Part shown: one piece after another, positions 54,563-62,846 of the stretch
Layout of the letters: each line of letters starts with the position of its first letter
Numbering within the stretch: the stretch's first letter is position 1
Assembly (NCBI RefSeq): GCF_007859855.1
Contig: NZ_SJPK01000002.1
Coordinates: forward strand, 186,001 to 250,000
Direction: 5' to 3'
Length of the DNA stretch: 64,000 nucleotides
Source: Allorhodopirellula solitaria
Lineage (GTDB): Bacteria; Planctomycetota; Planctomycetia; Pirellulales; Pirellulaceae
Notes under the pieces: generated by a model
Databases searched by the model: none
Told to the model about the DNA's origin: nothing
Seen by the model: the letters and a program-made list of their open reading frames with translations, nothing else
Program-made: the position numbers and the translations under genes

Positions 54563-55029
54563 GGCACGACCGCCGAAGGCGAAGCGGTATCACGGGGGCT
54601 AACGACGATCGAGACGTCGGCAACGCTCTGGCGGGCAAGTTCTTTGAGGATGGGTTCGACATCACGATAGGGGAGGGTGCGGTCGACACGCAGTCGCACC
54701 TTCCTCTGAGATGGATCTGCGGCGGACGCTCGTGATTCCTGGTAGGCTGCGAAGCGGCCAGGAAAATCCTCTCGCGGTATCACCTCACTGGCGAGAAATA
54801 CTTTTCCGTCCCGGTCGAGTGTGATCGTGAGAGCGGCAGATTCACCATCATCGAGTTCCCCCGCATCGGCCTCCGATAAGGTGACAGGGTGCCTGGTCTC
54901 CTGACGCGACAGATGACTCGAGACGAGAAAAAAGATGATCAACAGAAACACGATGTCAATCATCGGGGTCATCGAGATGCGGTCTTGGCCGCGTCTCGTC
55001 GCCGATCGATGTGACTGTGGTGATTTCAT
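54559..55029 (-). CDS. ExbD/TolR-family biopolymer transport protein (first copy)
   Basis: The protein has 156 residues from ATG 55029. ISMTPMIDIVFLLIIFFLV gives the membrane helix with its conserved Asp, and the periplasmic domain has VRLRVDRTLPYRDVEPIL. It is a distinct paralogue of the following gene, not a recent duplicate: the two differ along most of the domain. Co-occurrence of two ExbD proteins in a row is common in planctomycetes. The dienelactone hydrolase gene lies about 75 bases upstream and may be co-transcribed; no ExbB is visible. Confidence 0.93.
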   Translation of the reverse strand: MKSPQSHRSATRRGQDRISMTPMIDIVFLLIIFFLVSSHLSRQETRHPVTLSEADAGELDDGESAALTITLDRDGKVFLASEVIPREDFPGRFAAYQESRASAADPSQRKVRLRVDRTLPYRDVEPILKELARQSVADVSIVVSPRDTASPSAVVP

Positions 55030-55104
55030 CTTGACGGTTCCGCTTTCCCAGGATGGATCATCATCGGGAACTGGCGGGTTTTGCCAATGGGTGGGCTGCC
55101 CAAC

Positions 55105-56001
55105 TTAGCTGGTGAGATACTTTTCAAACCATGCGATCGTGCGTTGCCAAGCGAGTTTGGCGGCGGCTTCGTCGTAGCGGGGAGTGGTGTCGTTGTGAAA
55201 GCCATGATTGACGCCCGGATAAACGTGAGACTCATGGGGGACATTGTTGGCGGCGAGGGCCTCATCGAACGCTTCAGCCCCAGCCATGATGCGGCGGTCG
55301 AGCTCGGCGTTCTGGATACACAGTGGTGTTTCGATCTTCGCCACGTCCGCCTCATCGGGTTGGCTGCCATAGAACGGGACACCGGCGTCGAGCACATCGG
55401 GCAATTCAACAGCGAGCTGATTGACGACACCGCCACCGTAGCAGAACCCGACTGCGCCGACCTTCCCGGTCGACAGTGGGTGTGAGTCGAGTAGTTTTGC
55501 TGCGGCGATGAAATCCTTGGACATCTCGTCGCGATCCCGCTTGCGCTGCATCGCTCGCCCTTCATCATCGTTACCGGGATAGCCGCCCAAGGGTGACAAC
55601 GCGTCCGGAGCTAAGGCGAGGAAACCCTCCGTGGCCAGCCGACGAGCGACGTCAGCAATGTAGGGGTTCAAACCTCGGTTCTCGTGAATGACGAGAACGG
55701 CGGGCAGCTTCTTGCCTGCCGAGTTAGCGGGCCGGGCGAGCAACCCGCTGATCTTTCCACCGCCTTCGGGAGAGTCATAAGTAATGGTCTCGGTCTGGAT
55801 GCGGGGGTCGTCCGCGGCGACCTGCTCGGCCCATGCGTAGTTGGGCGAGAGACTTTCTTGGAGAGCTTCGACGGTCAATCCGCCTACAGCGAACGCGGTC
55901 AATCCGCGAATATAGTCGCGCCGGTTCAAACGCCCGTGGGCGTAGTCGTCATAGAGGTCGAGGAGGCGTTGGTCAAACTGATCTGCGGTTTTACGATTCA
56001 T
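55105..56001 (-). CDS. Dienelactone hydrolase family protein, Tat-like signal
   Basis: ATG 56001 gives 298 residues (a first ATG at 56019 is six codons earlier). The motif [16 protein letters not shown] is a twin-arginine-like signal, but about 30 residues in. The catalytic Cys lies in GFCYGGG, and Asp and His are around ELDRRIM and VNHGFHND, the nucleophile-Asp-His triad of DLH enzymes. HENRGLN supplies the Glu/Arg oxyanion-side motif. Substrates could be dienelactones or other esters or carbohydrate lactones. It overlaps no other gene. Confidence 0.93.
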   Translation of the reverse strand: MNRKTADQFDQRLLDLYDDYAHGRLNRRDYIRGLTAFAVGGLTVEALQESLSPNYAWAEQVAADDPRIQTETITYDSPEGGGKISGLLARPANSAGKKLPAVLVIHENRGLNPYIADVARRLATEGFLALAPDALSPLGGYPGNDDEGRAMQRKRDRDEMSKDFIAAAKLLDSHPLSTGKVGAVGFCYGGGVVNQLAVELPDVLDAGVPFYGSQPDEADVAKIETPLCIQNAELDRRIMAGAEAFDEALAANNVPHESHVYPGVNHGFHNDTTPRYDEAAAKLAWQRTIAWFEKYLTS

Positions 56002-56015
56002 AGTGGATGCACCGA

Positions 56016-56456
56016 TCAAAGCGTGTTTTGAGGGCTCGAGAGATCGCGGAGATAATCCGGGGCAGGTTCAGTGTAACACGCACACTGCTGGCATGCGGAA
56101 GCTGCTGCGGGAATGTGAGATCCACATCGAGGACATACCTGCGTCGATGCGTCGCTAGACGATGGGGATGAGTTCGCCGATGGCACACAGTCACCCAGGA
56201 TGCGCATCACGCCGGTGTCGGATAACTCGTCGCGTTTGGCTGCAGCGGCCGGCGAAGCCTGCTTTGATGCAATTGTCGCAATCCTGTCATCGAGGATCCG
56301 GAGTATTCCGGTATCTGACATGGAAGTTAGGCGAGATTCGATGGTGACCAAGGAACCGCAGATTGGGCATGGCAGAGTTCGGCCGATCGCACGGCGAGGT
56401 GCCCGCAAACCGTGACCTTGCTGGCAAGTGACTTCAATGTCGGTCGGTTGATTCAT
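56016..56456 (-). CDS. Small zinc-ribbon protein with internal repeat, unknown
   Basis: From ATG 56456 the product has 146 residues. The N-terminal part has a CPIC pair with an upstream Cys/His (CQQGHGL), and the C-terminal part has CPRC and CQQC, so two zinc ribbons are likely. Between them [10 protein letters not shown] and [10 protein letters not shown] form a twofold repeat. No signal or membrane span is seen. The product is probably cytoplasmic; no function can be inferred. It ends 14 bases upstream of the dienelactone hydrolase start. Confidence 0.6.
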   Translation of the reverse strand: MNQPTDIEVTCQQGHGLRAPRRAIGRTLPCPICGSLVTIESRLTSMSDTGILRILDDRIATIASKQASPAAAAKRDELSDTGVMRILGDCVPSANSSPSSSDASTQVCPRCGSHIPAAASACQQCACYTEPAPDYLRDLSSPQNTL

Positions 56457-56610
56457 CAAACTACTCCGTACTCTTTATCACCACGCGGGTATCGCCCCGG
56501 GGTTGGGTGCAACCGCGCGGCGTTGCCCACGCGATCAAATCAAAATGAGGCGACTAGGTTCTTCAGTCAACGGGAATCGTCGGGTGAACAATAGCTGACG
56601 AGTTGAGAAC

Positions 56611-56666
56611 TGGCGTAAGCTTCCAGCTACCGATTGTTGCCGACCGCAAGCTGGAAGCTTACGCCA
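56611..56666. repeat. Perfect 18-bp inverted repeat, REP-like
   Basis: TGGCGTAAGCTTCCAGCT (56611-56628) and its exact reverse complement (56649-56666) flank a 20-base loop. It lies between the kinase stop (56737) and the zinc-ribbon gene start (56456), both minus strand. It could end transcription from the kinase gene or be a dispersed palindromic repeat; copy number needs the whole genome. Confidence 0.75.
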
Positions 56667-56736
56667 CTCCCGATCTGGAATGTAATGCGAGATGCAGGCA
56701 CGGAGGGGGACACGATTTTTCCAAAGAACTGCTGTC

Positions 56737-58974
56737 CTACCGAATGGCGGCTTCGGCCAGGGCTCTTTGATGCTCAAGCCGCGGGTCGGCGGGCATGATT
56801 TCACCACGAATGAGCAAGGTGGCTTGCCGATGATTGATGAGGAATTCAACCCAGTCGAACCAGGGAATCGGAGGCATTCCTTGGTGATTTTCAACGGACT
56901 CATGGAACCACCCATCCAGTGCCTCCTGTGATTTCTGGAGCGTTTCCATGGCAGCGGTTGCTTGGCCGGTTTCGTGATAAGCCATCGCTAGTAACGGGAA
57001 ACTGATCCCGCGGCCACGCCAATCCGGGGCGTCGTCGTAGGCTTGTTGCAGCCTTTCGATGGCTAGGCTGAGATTGCCGCCTCGCAGATTTGCCCAGCCC
57101 GCAATGTAGAACTTTGCGCCCAGGGGCATCCAGGACTGCAGAGGCTCTCGGCCAGTCGTAGGGTCAGCTTCTTCGAGCAACAATCGCTCTCCCAGGTCGA
57201 TCAAACGCTCGATCGCAGCGGGCGAGAGTTCACCGACCAGTTGTCCACGCAAAATGGCTCCCCAGGAGCGTTTGTCTCCCGATTGAGACCTCTCTTGAGC
57301 GAGCTGTCGCTGGCCGGCCACATCACCGGTCCAGAGCAGTAGTTGAGGGATGCCGTGAAATTCAGCCCCATCGACAGGAACCCCCAGTTCGACGGCCTTG
57401 GCGTAATCGGCAGCCGCTTCCTCCCACAAACCCACCTTGGCAAGCATCGCTCCCCGCTCCATCCAAACGTGGAAGTAGCGCGGCTGGATCTCGGTGGCGT
57501 CAGTGTAGGCCGCATAAGCGCTCGCCCAATCGTCGGCTTCGGCGTGCGCGCGGCCCGACATTAGCAAACGATTCGCTCGCTTGAGCCGGTCGGTAAAGCG
57601 TTCGAGTTCATCGCGTGACTGGGTCGCCTCAGCTCCCGCGGCTCGCGCCTTCTGCAACGCACTCCATGCCAGGCGAGTTTGCCAAACGCTCACTGCCGTG
57701 CCCACAACTAACGTGGTCGCGATGATGCTCAGCGTGAAGAGCATGACCTTGTTGCGGCGCGCGAATTTGGAAAATCGATACGCTGTCGATGGCGGACGCG
57801 CCTCGACAGGTTGCCCTTTCAAAAACCTCGAGATGTCTTCGGCCATCGCGATAGCGCTCGGGTACCGCCTGCTACGGTCCTTGTCGAGCGCCTTCATCAC
57901 GATCCAATCCAGATCCCCTTGCATCAGCGAAACCAGCTTGGCCGGCTCCAGTCGCCGGTTGGTCGAAACCGTCGTCGATAAAGGGTTTCCCAGTGTGCTG
58001 AATCGAGCACTCGGACGCGGTGGTTCCTCCTCGCGGATGATCCGGCGAAGCTCATCGAAGCCGACACTGTTCAAGCGATCTCGGGTGAATGGTGTCGAGC
58101 CGGTCAACAGCTCGTAAAGCATCACGCCGAGCGAATAGATATCGCTACGGGTGTCGACGTCCACGTTGCTCATCTCGGCTTGCTCAGGACTCATGTAGGC
58201 CGGCGTGCCGATCATCGATGCCAGACGCGTATAGATGGTCTTGTCCGTCAGACTCTGTCCGATCGCTTTGACAATTCCAAAATCAATTACTTTGGCGACC
58301 GGGCGTCCATCTTGCAGCGTGACGAGCACATTGGATGGCTTCAGATCGCGATGAATGACTCCTTTTTGGTGCGCGTGTTGGACCGCGTTGCAGATCGAAA
58401 CAAACAGCTGCAGTCGAGCTTGCGTGTCGAGTCGATGGTTGTCACAGAACTCGTTCAAGCGGACACCGCGAACAAGCTCCATGACAAAGTAGGGTTGGCC
58501 GTCATCGGTCATCCCGGCATCGAACACGCGGGCGATGTTCTCGTGGTCCATCATCGCCAGTGCTTGCCGCTCGGCTTCGAAACGAGCGATCACTTCACGC
58601 GATTCCATGCCGGGCTTGATAATCTTCAATGCCACACGCCGGCGAACGGGATGTTGCTGCTCGGCGACGTACACCAAGCCGAAACCGCCTTCCCCCACCT
58701 GTTCCATTAATTTGTAGGGACCGACCATCGTGCCGGTCTTGTGTCCCAACCGGGACGAATGGGGCTCCAAGCGACTGATGGTCGGAATCATGCCCGCGAC
58801 CAACGGTCGGTCGATTACATTGTCGTCACGTTCATGCTCGCGAAGCAATTCGATTACCTCGGCCACCAATTCTGGGGCACCGGCGCAGGCCTGCTGAACA
58901 AATTCAGCCCGTTCGTCGTGCGACGTAATCTCGAGGGCGTCTAGGAAAATCGTCCGCTCGTGTCCGATTGGCAT
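56737..58974 (-). CDS. Membrane Ser/Thr protein kinase with TPR C-terminus
   Basis: ATG 58974 gives 745 residues and lies two bases after the permease stop; the longer frame to 59082 is inside the permease gene. A helical N-terminus of about 80 residues precedes the kinase domain: GEGGFGLVYVAE, Lys117, HRDLKPSN 208-215, DFG in VIDFGIVKA and MSPEQAE. One membrane segment (VMLFTLSIIATTLVVGTAV) follows, then TPR-like repeats on the other side. The gene set ECF sigma (60961), permease, kinase on one strand suggests the kinase and sigma factor belong to the same signalling unit. Confidence 0.93.
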   Translation of the reverse strand: MPIGHERTIFLDALEITSHDERAEFVQQACAGAPELVAEVIELLREHERDDNVIDRPLVAGMIPTISRLEPHSSRLGHKTGTMVGPYKLMEQVGEGGFGLVYVAEQQHPVRRRVALKIIKPGMESREVIARFEAERQALAMMDHENIARVFDAGMTDDGQPYFVMELVRGVRLNEFCDNHRLDTQARLQLFVSICNAVQHAHQKGVIHRDLKPSNVLVTLQDGRPVAKVIDFGIVKAIGQSLTDKTIYTRLASMIGTPAYMSPEQAEMSNVDVDTRSDIYSLGVMLYELLTGSTPFTRDRLNSVGFDELRRIIREEEPPRPSARFSTLGNPLSTTVSTNRRLEPAKLVSLMQGDLDWIVMKALDKDRSRRYPSAIAMAEDISRFLKGQPVEARPPSTAYRFSKFARRNKVMLFTLSIIATTLVVGTAVSVWQTRLAWSALQKARAAGAEATQSRDELERFTDRLKRANRLLMSGRAHAEADDWASAYAAYTDATEIQPRYFHVWMERGAMLAKVGLWEEAAADYAKAVELGVPVDGAEFHGIPQLLLWTGDVAGQRQLAQERSQSGDKRSWGAILRGQLVGELSPAAIERLIDLGERLLLEEADPTTGREPLQSWMPLGAKFYIAGWANLRGGNLSLAIERLQQAYDDAPDWRGRGISFPLLAMAYHETGQATAAMETLQKSQEALDGWFHESVENHQGMPPIPWFDWVEFLINHRQATLLIRGEIMPADPRLEHQRALAEAAIR

Positions 58975-58976
58975 GC

Positions 58977-60287
58977 TCAAACTCCCCGGTTGGAACGGTC
59001 GGTTGCAGACATTTGGGACCGAGCGACCCAGTACCCAATACCGCCGGCGAGAAACGTGATCGCCGTGCCCACAATCTGCCAAGGGTCAGAAACGGTCAGA
59101 ATCGTCGCCGCGATCAGGGTGCAGGTGACGTAGGCGATGGGCAACCAATGGACGGGATGAAGCACTGGCTTGCGACGAACTGACGGCAACAATAGGCAGG
59201 CGACCGAACACGCTGCTGTGATCGACAGGGTGAGGCCGAGATAGGACAACAGCCCCTGCAAATTCGAGAGCGCTACCAAGGCGATCGCAAGAACCATCTG
59301 GACTGCCGTTGCCACCACGGGGCTGTCGCCTTGGAACCGAAGTTTGGCTGGCATCAATCCGTCATCAGCCATCTTTGCATAGACCCGTGGCGCCGCCATC
59401 ATCATGCTGAAGACCGATGTCAGCAGACAGGCCGCGATTGTCCAGCGAACGAAGTTCTCAAACCATGGTCCTCCCAACGCGCGCGCTGCGATCGCAGCGA
59501 CATCTGGCTGACCCGAAATGCTCTCCGGACTCGGCGCATAAACAAAGATCGCGTTGAGTAGCACATAGAGCACCACCACGACCATCGTGCCCGCAACGAG
59601 AGCTCGTGGTACCTGCCGGTGGGCATCATTGACTTCGCCGGCAACATAGACGGCCGCATTGAATCCGGAATAGCTCAGGGAAATCCAAACCAGGCTACCC
59701 GCCATGGCGGCGACAAGCGGCCATCCACTCAGTGCACTTTCTGCCGGCACGGATCCGTGAGTTTGCGAAATCACATCGATCTTCGTTGCCGCAAAGACGA
59801 GTACCGAACCGAGTAGGATGAGCTTGGCGATCACGACCGCGTTTTGAATCCAAGCACCCGCTCGTGGCCGCAGGCCATGCACAGTGCTGGCGAGAACAAT
59901 GGAGGCTGCGGCGACCGAACCGGCAGGCAGCCAGGACGGCAGGCTGCGAGGGCCGACCACATAGCTCTCCAACGCCGTCGCTGCGAATGCGATTGCACCG
60001 GAGAATCCCGCGATCAACGATACCCAACCGGCAATGAATCCGACTGAGGGATGCAGCGCTCGCGAAAGAAAAAGGTACTCGCCGCCCGATTCAGGCATTC
60101 GTTTGACTAGCAATCCATAGCTGAACGCGCCCGCCACCGCGATGATGCCGCCGATCGCCCAGGCGACCACCACGAGCCACGGGGACCCGAGATCAGCGAG
60201 AGCGAATCCGGAAGTCGTGAACACCCCCGCGCCGATCATGTTGGCGACGACGAGGAAGGTGAGCGTCCAGAATCCAAAATTCTTCAT
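58977..60287 (-). CDS. APC-superfamily amino acid permease
   Basis: The protein has 436 residues from ATG 60287, with about 12 membrane spans. The N-terminus NFGFWTLTFLVVANMIGAGVFTTSG is the typical APC start, with the GAGVF unwound helix 1, and GGIIAVAGAFSYGLLVKRMPESGG covers helix 2 and its loop. It imports or exchanges an amino acid or amine; the substrate cannot be told. Its stop is two bases before the kinase start, so both are translated from one message. No inserted domain is seen. Confidence 0.93.
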   Translation of the reverse strand: MKNFGFWTLTFLVVANMIGAGVFTTSGFALADLGSPWLVVVAWAIGGIIAVAGAFSYGLLVKRMPESGGEYLFLSRALHPSVGFIAGWVSLIAGFSGAIAFAATALESYVVGPRSLPSWLPAGSVAAASIVLASTVHGLRPRAGAWIQNAVVIAKLILLGSVLVFAATKIDVISQTHGSVPAESALSGWPLVAAMAGSLVWISLSYSGFNAAVYVAGEVNDAHRQVPRALVAGTMVVVVLYVLLNAIFVYAPSPESISGQPDVAAIAARALGGPWFENFVRWTIAACLLTSVFSMMMAAPRVYAKMADDGLMPAKLRFQGDSPVVATAVQMVLAIALVALSNLQGLLSYLGLTLSITAACSVACLLLPSVRRKPVLHPVHWLPIAYVTCTLIAATILTVSDPWQIVGTAITFLAGGIGYWVARSQMSATDRSNRGV

Positions 60288-60373
60288 AGTGAGGCGTGAT
60301 CTAGCGACATGGGGAAAGAAAGTCGGTTTACTCCGTCATCTGACTTACCGTCGACATCGAGGCCAGGAAAGCG

Positions 60374-60961
60374 TCATCGGTTGACTTCGCTATGCATTTG
60401 CCGCCCCAACCAGGCGCGGGCGAAGGACCAGTTGCGTTTGACCGTGCGGCTGGAAACGCCCATCGCATCCGCCGTTTCACCTACGCTCAAACCAGCGAAG
60501 TACCGCAGCTCAACCAGTCTCGCCAAATCCGGTTCCTCGTCGGCGAGCTTGTTCAACGCCGCATCGAGGTCGAGCAATTCGTCAACGCAATTGGGATCGA
60601 CGATGGCATCATCTTCAGCAATCGCGAAACGGGCAAACTCGCCACCGCGTTTGAGGCTCTTGCGCTGGCGGGCGTTCTCGATCAAGATGCGACGCATCGC
60701 TTCGGCCGCTGCGCCAAAGAACTGTCCCCGGTTCTGCCACTGGGTATCGTTCGGTCCGGCCGCGTGTGCGGGTTTGCTAACCAAGCGAACGTAGGCCTCG
60801 TGGACCAGAGCCGTTGGTTGCAAGGTGTGCCCAGCGACTTCGCGCTGCATCCGGAACTGCGCCAAACGACGCAGCTCCGCATAGACGAGCGGCAACAGCT
60901 CGCTTGCTGCTGCCGCGTCTCCCATGCCAATCTGATGCAGGATTTGCGTGACTTCGGGCAC
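60374..60961 (-). CDS. ECF sigma factor, TIGR02999 (sigma-70_X6) type
   Basis: No ATG precedes the domain; GTG 60961 (reading MPEVTQILHQ) gives 195 residues and the start typical of this subfamily, with TTG 60973 as an alternative. SELLPLVYAELRRLAQFRM and HTLQPTALVHEAYVRLV are the TIGR02999 region 2, and LVELRYFAGLSVGETADAMGVSSRTVKR is region 4. This subfamily is abundant in planctomycetes beside Ser/Thr kinases. It lies 86 bases upstream of the permease gene, and the kinase follows that. The stop of the preceding PQQ-propeller gene is about 40 bases upstream. Confidence 0.93.
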   Translation of the reverse strand: MPEVTQILHQIGMGDAAAASELLPLVYAELRRLAQFRMQREVAGHTLQPTALVHEAYVRLVSKPAHAAGPNDTQWQNRGQFFGAAAEAMRRILIENARQRKSLKRGGEFARFAIAEDDAIVDPNCVDELLDLDAALNKLADEEPDLARLVELRYFAGLSVGETADAMGVSSRTVKRNWSFARAWLGRQMHSEVNR

Positions 60962-61000
60962 CGGAATTCTCAAGGAGGAGTCGACATTATCTTCAGCGAT

Positions 61001-62455
61001 TTACTTGCTGATGCAGTACAGATGCTGCTTCCCTCGCAAGAACAACTCATCGCCCACAATCGCAGCGGAAGCATCAATCTCTTCGTCGAGCTTGTTCGTG
61101 GCCACAACGTCTAAGGAATCACCGTGATTGAATACCAGCGTCGTGCCATCTCGCCCGGTCAGGTAAATATGGTCAGCCGCGGCGACCGGTGAGGCATAGA
61201 CAGTCGACACGCCAGGTAACCGGGTGGGGCGGATTCGCAAATCGCCCGTTTTGGCATCTCGCGAGACGAGCAAGCCGTTGTTGGCTTTGACAAAGTAGAG
61301 TTGCCCTTTATAGAGGACTGGTGAAGAGACATAGGGTGCCGCGTCCTCCTCCACCCACGTCGGTACGTCGGTGTCCGTGATATCGCCGGTTGCACTCAGC
61401 GGAATGGAATAGATCGCGTAGCCGCGGTAGCCTGTCATCACGATGACATTGTCTTCGAATCGGACGGGCGTCGGTATCGGATTGCCCGCTTGGCCACCGC
61501 ATTCCCAGATGACGTCTCCCGTCGCGAGGTCGTAACTACGGACGCGGTTGCTACCGTTAGTGATCACTTGCGTGCGGCCCTGGTACTCGGTGATCAGCGG
61601 CGTCGCCCAGGTCGTTCGTTCGTCACGAGGTTGACGCCATTGCTCCTCGCCGGTGGTCGCGTCGAGCGCGGCGATGAAGGACTCGCCTTCATGATCAAAA
61701 GGAACCACGACGCTGCCATCATGAACCGCCGCCGAACTGCCTTCTCCGAAGCCATTGCGTGTCTGCATCTTACCCAGATCTTTGCTCCACAATTTCTTGC
61801 CGTGGAAGTCCAGAGCGTAGACGCCCCGTGAACCGAACGAAACGTAAAGACGCTCGCCATCGCTGACCGGTGAGAACGAAGCGAATGTGTTGGTATTGTG
61901 ACCGGCTTCGTGAGGGACTTGGGACGTCAGGGTGGTGTTCCAAATCTCGTCGCCCGTGGCTCGGTCGTAAGCAATGACAGCGAAGTCGTAGAGATGGGTG
62001 GGAGCCGCACTACCGCCCGAGCCACCGCGTCCACCGCCGCGACGACCTCCAGGCCTCCGCCCGCCCTCGGGCCGGTCGCCGCCCGGGCGACCACCACGCC
62101 GGATACCGCCGGGCTGCGTGTCACGGCCGGGTGCATTTTCTGCAGAGCTTCGTTCTCTCGCATCGGCGGTCGTGGTTGCCTCCGCGTTGGCGCCGCCCTG
62201 AACACGGTCCGTCTTGACGGCAGTGGCAACATAGACGCGATCATCTATCACAATGGGGGTGCTGCTTCCCACTCCGGGGACGTCAACTTTCCATTTGATA
62301 TTTTCCGATTCGCTCCACGTCGTTGGCGGATGCGATGTGGCGGCGGAGCCTGAGGCGGACGGACCACGCCATTGCGGCCAGTCGCTGTTCAGGTCGGCGG
62401 CCACCGCAGGGGTAACAAGCCCCAGGCAAAGTGCAATCGAAAGTAGCTTCTTCAT
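61001..62455 (-). CDS. Secreted PQQ-like beta-propeller protein with Gly/Arg-rich insert
   Basis: ATG 62455 gives 484 residues and a signal peptide (KKLLSIALCLGLVTPAVA). The frame upstream to 62503 is not needed. Repeats of the PQQ-binding quinoprotein/BamB propeller appear as DWPQWRGP, IKWKVDVPGVGSSTPIVID, VIAYDRATGDEIWNT, IAALDATTGEEQW and VRSYDLATGDVIWECGG. Between blades 1 and 2, residues about 84-152 form a low-complexity Gly/Arg insert (GGRPGGDRPEGGRRPGG). It is an outward-facing or periplasmic scaffold; no catalytic PQQ residues can be assigned. Monocistronic or leading the sigma operon. Confidence 0.9.
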   Translation of the reverse strand: MKKLLSIALCLGLVTPAVAADLNSDWPQWRGPSASGSAATSHPPTTWSESENIKWKVDVPGVGSSTPIVIDDRVYVATAVKTDRVQGGANAEATTTADARERSSAENAPGRDTQPGGIRRGGRPGGDRPEGGRRPGGRRGGGRGGSGGSAAPTHLYDFAVIAYDRATGDEIWNTTLTSQVPHEAGHNTNTFASFSPVSDGERLYVSFGSRGVYALDFHGKKLWSKDLGKMQTRNGFGEGSSAAVHDGSVVVPFDHEGESFIAALDATTGEEQWRQPRDERTTWATPLITEYQGRTQVITNGSNRVRSYDLATGDVIWECGGQAGNPIPTPVRFEDNVIVMTGYRGYAIYSIPLSATGDITDTDVPTWVEEDAAPYVSSPVLYKGQLYFVKANNGLLVSRDAKTGDLRIRPTRLPGVSTVYASPVAAADHIYLTGRDGTTLVFNHGDSLDVVATNKLDEEIDASAAIVGDELFLRGKQHLYCISK

Positions 62456-62846
62456 GGGGAATCCCGTCGGAGGAGGAGTGAGTCGTCGCGGTCCCAGGCC
62501 CAATCGCGTTGGTTATCTGTCCTGTCCGCCCCGTCACCAGTGCACCCCGTCACCAATGAGCTCAGCCAGTGGTGAAACGAGTATGAACCGATGTACGTCC
62601 AGCGCCCGGGAAAGTTCCCTTGTCGAAATCGTAGCAAGGTTAGGCGAAACGGTGGCTGGGTGCTCCTAGTGGACGCAAAACCCGCGTTTGGCTCAAACCC
62701 CGTTCCGATAGGAAAGTTTCGGTCGCTGCGGCGGAGCAAAATCAGTGGCAGAACCATGGATGCGTCGAGCGGAGTGGCGCAGGCCGGTGCCGTCTCAAAG
62801 CGATCTGAGCCAACCGAGCGAGAACCGATCGTCAAGGGACGTGTTG
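62456..62846. other. Intergenic region upstream of the PQQ-propeller gene
   Basis: No supported gene was found here. A minus-strand frame of 127 codons overlaps the region but has no signal, family match or ribosome binding site. The promoter for the PQQ-propeller gene should lie here. Confidence 0.5.

Noticed and set aside
55026-55568. Minus-strand open frame of 180 codons
   Set aside because: It is a shifted reading of the dienelactone hydrolase gene, which has the catalytic triad in the other frame.
62452-62835. Minus-strand open frame of 127 codons upstream of the PQQ gene
   Set aside because: No signal peptide, no motif and no ribosome binding site; it probably occupies promoter sequence.
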